This document shows positions 60,191-64,000 of a stretch of DNA of 64,000 nucleotides, one piece after another. The notes below the pieces were generated by a model. It searched no databases. It was not told the origin of the DNA and saw only the letters and a list, made by a program, of their open reading frames with translations. The DNA lies in assembly GCA_965200235.1 (NCBI GenBank), contig OZ241339.1:434001-498000 (forward strand), written 5' to 3'. The stretch's first letter is position 1. Every line of letters starts with the position of its first letter. Source of the DNA: Azotimanducus chitobiosivorans (GTDB lineage: Bacteria > Pseudomonadota > Gammaproteobacteria > Pseudomonadales > Azotimanducaceae). A program made the translations under genes and the position numbers.

Positions 60191-60777
60191 TGCTCGCCTC
60201 CGAGCTCGAGGACGTGTGAGCACGGCCAATCCCTTGCCTGTTCGCTTGCCCCGGCGTGGGTGGCGATGACCGCGCTGCCGCCAACTTCGATGTGCGCCGC
60301 GAGCAACGCGTGGAAGCGCGCCTCGCTCGTTGCGTCGAGCGAATTGGTTGGCTCGTCGAGAATCCACAGCTTGGCGTCGTCAAAGACGAGGCGCCCAAGC
60401 GCAGCGCGGCGCTGCTGACCGACCGACAGCGTCTCGCAAGGCCGGTGCGCGAGCGGTGTCACTTCAAATGCGGTGAGGCCGTCTTGAATGGCCGGACGTT
60501 CGGCGCCGTGAAGGCTCGCAAGCCAGTCGAGATTCTCCAGCACCGTCAGTTTCGGATGCAGGCCGTTCTCGTGGCCGAGGTAGAGCGCGCGCTCGGCGCG
60601 GTCAAGCTGGCCCGACCAGTCACTCGTAATGCCCGCAAGAATGCGCAGCAAACGTGATTTGCCGGAGCCGTTGCGACCTCTGATTTCGATCGACTGGCCT
60701 GCTTGGAGAGAGAACGAGAGGCCGCGAAACAAGATTCGGCCGCCGCGCTCGCAGCTTAAGTGACGCGCTTCAAGCAT
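60187..60777 (-). CDS. ccmA: Haem exporter ATP-binding subunit CcmA
   Basis: 196 residues. Walker A is RGRNGSGKSRLL, the ABC signature LSVGQQRRAALGRLV, and Walker B LWILDEPTNSLD, followed by the H-loop in VIATHAG. Length and the HENGLHPKLTVLENLDWLASLHG region fit CcmA. It starts 20 bases after the TonB receptor stop, so transcription may run receptor-ccmA-ccmB. Confidence 0.94.
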   Translation of the reverse strand: MLEARHLSCERGGRILFRGLSFSLQAGQSIEIRGRNGSGKSRLLRILAGITSDWSGQLDRAERALYLGHENGLHPKLTVLENLDWLASLHGAERPAIQDGLTAFEVTPLAHRPCETLSVGQQRRAALGRLVFDDAKLWILDEPTNSLDATSEARFHALLAAHIEVGGSAVIATHAGASEQARDWPCSHVLELGGEQ

Positions 60778-60796
60778 GAGTCAACATCAGTCAAGA

Positions 60797-62857
60797 TTAG
60801 TCAACATCAATGCGAATGCCGACGTGCACCTGCCTTGGCAGACCGGGAAAGTAGCGCTGGTTGCCGAAGGCGAAGTCGGCGCGATGCGCATAGTCTCGGT
60901 CCAAGAGATTGGTAATGCGGGCATGGATGTGGGTGTTGTCTCGAACCTGCCAGCCGAGGCGCAGGTTCAGGAGCCTATGTCCCCCATACTGATGCGTGTT
61001 TTGTGCGTTCATCCAGTATTCGCCGAGGAAAACCAGTTCGAGATCGCTCGAAAACTTCGCGCTCCATGACTTGCGCCAATGGCTGCTGCCAATGAATCGT
61101 GGCGCCGTGTCGACATCATTGCCCGAAGCGATCACCTCGCCGCCGCCGACGGCTTGGTCGAAGTCATATTGATGCCGTGCCCAGCTTGCATTGAGTTCGA
61201 GGGTGCCGAATCTGTTGGAGCCGACGGTCGCTTCAACCTCGACGCCGACTGACTTGGTTTTGCCTTGGCTGACGTTTCGCCCTTCGGCATCGCGAAAAAT
61301 GAGATTCTCCGAGCGCGCCGCGTAGGCTGACGTGGCGAGGCTTGCAAGGCTTCGATGCCAAGCAAGTCCGAGTTCGACCGAATCACGCTTCTCGCTTGTC
61401 AGCGATGTCAGCAGCTGCCCGCGCTGCAAGCGATAGAGTTCGGTTGCTTGCGGCGCGCGAAAGCCGGAACCAGCGCTCAGCCAGACCTCCGCGCCTTCGC
61501 TCAAACGGTAGCGCAGACCGAGCATGCCGCCGATGTCTGTGAAGTCATCGTCACGACTCGCCGGGCGCGTGTAGAGGCAGCCGCCGAACCCGCAGGTGCT
61601 GCCGTCGTCGCGCGTGTTGCCGGTGAGCCAGTTGTTCTCATAGTCGTAGCCGAGGTAGCGGGCGCGCAGTCCCGCGTGCAGGTCGAGGCGTTCAGTGGCT
61701 GAGGCGGTGACACGCGCCGATAGGCTTGCCAGCCGGCTCGACACGTCGTAGTCGTAATGGCGGCCAGCAGGACGGGTCTCGACGAGAAAACGCGAGCCGG
61801 TCGTCGGATTCGCTTGCACTTCTTCAAGCCAGATGTCGGCCCATTCGACCTGCACTTCAATGGACCATTCGAGATCTTCGGCGACGCGGCTGAATTGCAC
61901 AATCGCGCCAAGGCTCGTCTGGCCGTTTGATTCAGTCGGCTGACCGGGCAGGAAGTGCTGCAGGAACGCCATTTCGGAGGCGCGCGCATAGGGCGCAATG
62001 GTGAGTTCACTTGCCTGTCCGTAAAGGCGCTGCCAATGGCTTGCGAATCGTGCCGACCAAGCTTCCCGATAGGCCTCGGGATTGGGATTGGTGGTCTTGA
62101 GCGCTGAGGATTTGTAGGCATTGCCGCCGAGCACATAGCCGCCCGTCTGCTGATCGAGGTTGGTGAGGGTCAAGCTTGTCATCGTGCGCCAGTTGCCCAA
62201 GCGCACGCGATCGACGATCTTGAGCTTCTGTTCGCGATGGCTCACCGCATCGCGCACGCCATCGCTCGCGGTGATCTTGCCAACCGCTTGCAGCGCGTGA
62301 TCTGCAACCAACGCCGACCCCCGCGCCTTGAATGTGCGATGTGCTTCTGACCCGACCTCGGCCTCCATCCAAGGCGTGCCGCCTGTCGTCGAGTTGACTG
62401 TATTGATGGCACCGTACAGCGGGTTGCCGCGAAACGTGGCGACGGTGGGACCGCGCAGGACTTCCACGGCGTCAGACAGTTCGAGCGCCGTCTCAAAGAG
62501 ATTGTTGACGTTGCAAAAGCCCGCCGGGCGGACAGGGATGCCGTCTTCGAGCAGCAGCACGCTGCCGCAGGCGCCCGCACCGGTGAGGACGCCGGAGCGC
62601 AGCGCAGTCAAGTGCTCTTGGCCTGAGCCGCGCGAGATCCACAGGCCGGGGACGCGCACAAAGAGTTCGTTCGGGTGCGTCCACCTCGTGCGTTCAAGCG
62701 TGTCGGCGTCAATTCGCGAGTAGCCGATGAGAAAGTCAGACGCATCGAGCGGCGCCGCGCTAACGCGCACAGTCGTTTCTTCAATTCGCGCATTGTCTGC
62801 TGCGACAGCTGCCTGAGCAAGCAACGCGGCGCATAGCACAAGGATGAAGCGCATCAT
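60797..62857 (-). CDS. TonB-dependent outer-membrane receptor (second)
   Basis: 686 residues from ATG 62857. A signal peptide (FILVLCAALLAQAAVA) is followed by a short plug domain with VPGLWISRGSG, LLLEDGIPVRPAGF and AVEVLRGPTVATFRGNPLYGAINTV. The barrel ends RITNLLDRDYAHRADFAFGNQRYFPGLPRQVHVGIRI, with a typical near-aromatic end. CNVNNLFET in the plug and paired cysteines elsewhere (TCGFGGC) are unusual. The ATG overlaps the ABC permease stop (ATGATG), which points to one operon. Ligand unknown; haem or a metal chelate would suit the neighbours. Confidence 0.9.
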   Translation of the reverse strand: MMRFILVLCAALLAQAAVAADNARIEETTVRVSAAPLDASDFLIGYSRIDADTLERTRWTHPNELFVRVPGLWISRGSGQEHLTALRSGVLTGAGACGSVLLLEDGIPVRPAGFCNVNNLFETALELSDAVEVLRGPTVATFRGNPLYGAINTVNSTTGGTPWMEAEVGSEAHRTFKARGSALVADHALQAVGKITASDGVRDAVSHREQKLKIVDRVRLGNWRTMTSLTLTNLDQQTGGYVLGGNAYKSSALKTTNPNPEAYREAWSARFASHWQRLYGQASELTIAPYARASEMAFLQHFLPGQPTESNGQTSLGAIVQFSRVAEDLEWSIEVQVEWADIWLEEVQANPTTGSRFLVETRPAGRHYDYDVSSRLASLSARVTASATERLDLHAGLRARYLGYDYENNWLTGNTRDDGSTCGFGGCLYTRPASRDDDFTDIGGMLGLRYRLSEGAEVWLSAGSGFRAPQATELYRLQRGQLLTSLTSEKRDSVELGLAWHRSLASLATSAYAARSENLIFRDAEGRNVSQGKTKSVGVEVEATVGSNRFGTLELNASWARHQYDFDQAVGGGEVIASGNDVDTAPRFIGSSHWRKSWSAKFSSDLELVFLGEYWMNAQNTHQYGGHRLLNLRLGWQVRDNTHIHARITNLLDRDYAHRADFAFGNQRYFPGLPRQVHVGIRIDVD

Positions 62858-64000
62858 CTCGCCTCTCGCAAAATTGCCACCGGCGTGACATTCATCATGC
62901 GCTTGCTGCCGAGCACGCCGAGCAAGGCAATCAACACGAGGCCGAGCAGCGGCGAATAGACAAAGAGCAGGGGATGCCATTGGTGCGGCATCTCGAAGAG
63001 ATAGGTCTGCAAGGCGAACAGCGTGGCTTCTGTTGCGATTGCGGCGGCGAGTCCGGCGAACAGGCCAAGTCCTGCGAACTCAAGCAGCAGGCTGCTGCGA
63101 ACCAGGCGGCTTGAGCCGCCAAGGGTGCGCAAGAGCCCGTATTCCCTCATGCGCACTTCCCTGCTTGTGGCGATGCTTGCCAGCATCACGAGCGCGGCGG
63201 AGGCGAGCACCAGCGTCACGAGCAGTTCCATCGCGTTGGAGAGCTTGTCGAGGATGTCGCGGAAGCGAACGATGAGCTGATCGACGGAAAACACCGACAA
63301 AGTGGGGAAGCGTTCCAGTAACCGGTTGACAAACTGCGGGTCGTCCGCCGGGACATGAAAGCTCGCCATGTAGGTGCTCGGCGCCTCTTTCAGCGCTTCA
63401 GGCGTCACCAGCAGATAGAAGTTTGGCTGAAAGCTGTCCCAGTCCACTTTGCGCAAGTTCGATATGGTCGGGCGAATCTCGCGGCCTTCGAAATCGATCG
63501 TCAGGACATCACCGATGTCAAGCCCGTTCCAGCGCGCGAATTCTTCGTCAAGCGAGGCTTCGATTTGATCGACATCTTCCCACCATGTGCCCGCCATGAG
63601 TTCATTGCCTGCAGGCAGGCGCTGGCTCGCAGAGAAATTGCGCACGCTGCCAAGGTGTTGCGGCGGGCCATCGCGACTTCGGGCATCCTCTTGTGGACGT
63701 TCACTCACGTCGGCGCCATTGACCGCCGTTATTCTGCCGCGCGCCATAGGAAAGACAATGCCTTGATAGCGCGCGCTGTCATCGAGCATGCGCTTGACAT
63801 CGTCAACTTGGGTTGCCGTGATGTTGAGCACAAAATGATTTGGCGCATCGCGTGGCAGCATATTCCGCCATTCGCGCAGCACTTCGCCTTGCAGCAGCAC
63901 GAGGATGAACAGTACGCAGATCGGCATGGCAAAGACGCCGATGTGGGTCGCATTCAACAGCGGATGGCGCGACAGGCTTGATAGCGCAAGGCGAAGCGCG
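62854..64000 (-). CDS. FtsX-like ABC permease, partial (5' end beyond right edge)
   Basis: The frame is open to the right edge (reading ALRLALSSLSRHPLLNATH before ICVLFILVLL), so the true start lies outside. The visible 380 residues include EWRNMLPRDAPNHFVLNI, characteristic of YbbP-type permeases. A periplasmic domain follows, then the C-terminal FtsX bundle (LLVTLVLASAALVMLASIATSREVRMREYGLLRTLGGS) ending TPVAILREAR. Partner ATPases (YbbA type) are usually just upstream. Its coupling to a TonB receptor downstream is not the usual neighbourhood. Confidence 0.88.
   Translation of the reverse strand, partial: ALRLALSSLSRHPLLNATHIGVFAMPICVLFILVLLQGEVLREWRNMLPRDAPNHFVLNITATQVDDVKRMLDDSARYQGIVFPMARGRITAVNGADVSERPQEDARSRDGPPQHLGSVRNFSASQRLPAGNELMAGTWWEDVDQIEASLDEEFARWNGLDIGDVLTIDFEGREIRPTISNLRKVDWDSFQPNFYLLVTPEALKEAPSTYMASFHVPADDPQFVNRLLERFPTLSVFSVDQLIVRFRDILDKLSNAMELLVTLVLASAALVMLASIATSREVRMREYGLLRTLGGSSRLVRSSLLLEFAGLGLFAGLAAAIATEATLFALQTYLFEMPHQWHPLLFVYSPLLGLVLIALLGVLGSKRMMNVTPVAILREAR

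Overview
The window looks like chromosome from a gammaproteobacterium, probably free-living and aquatic, with roughly 60% G+C. The evidence is gene order and protein relatedness: tRNA-Pro/Arg/His then tig-clpP-clpX-hup-ppiD, bamD divergent from rluD-pgeF, rpmF-fabD-fabG, gspC-gspD, ccmA-ccmB, a NhaB antiporter and two TonB-dependent receptors. I cannot assign a genus from sequence alone. No rRNA, CRISPR array or prophage is visible. Layout: bases 1-10589 carry one long leftward operon of nine tightly packed genes. They encode a TPR/TonB-C-like protein, two lipoproteins, a TPR membrane protein, a PEGA/formylglycine-synthase-fold protein, a small secreted acidic protein, a MotA/TolQ/ExbB channel subunit, an unknown protein and a von Willebrand A membrane protein that runs off the left edge. 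I read this as an uncharacterised ion-driven envelope machine and the best candidate for an undescribed system. A divergent tusA follows, then a REP-associated tyrosine transposase, type II secretion gspC-gspD, an orphan XRE regulator, a block of MITE-like elements, rpmF-fabD-fabG, an Lrp/ald pair, two thirds of a tripartite efflux system, and metF-metH. Bases 28.7-34 kb hold a P450/IclR/carotenoid-oxygenase locus, a Fur-controlled bfd/bfr pair, a second MITE block and a solitary infC. Bases 34.7-50 kb are mostly housekeeping: an SDR, three tRNAs, the tig-clpPX-hup-ppiD run (without lon), dnaQ, nhaB, nudC, a TonB receptor and sohB. Bases 50-52 kb contain a foreign-looking EcoRI/RsrI-type restriction-modification pair abutting the 3' end of bamD. 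The rest comprises rluD-pgeF, an alaA-type aminotransferase, msrB, nadB, an NSS transporter, ccmAB, a second TonB receptor and an ABC permease cut by the right edge. Two repeat systems cut across this layout. First, a 12-15 base motif (consensus AATGGGACACACACC or its complement) occurs about 27 times between 0.9 and 28.7 kb, in gaps and inside reading frames, and I saw none in the remaining 35 kb. The transposase gene sits inside the cluster and has copies on both sides. Second, MITE-like elements with terminal inverted repeats and nested hairpins lie between CTAG tetranucleotides. They occur as adjacent pairs sharing one CTAG (16.3-16.9 kb and 33.3-33.9 kb), as a minimal hairpin beside the transposase, and as a lone end at the start of the P450 gene.
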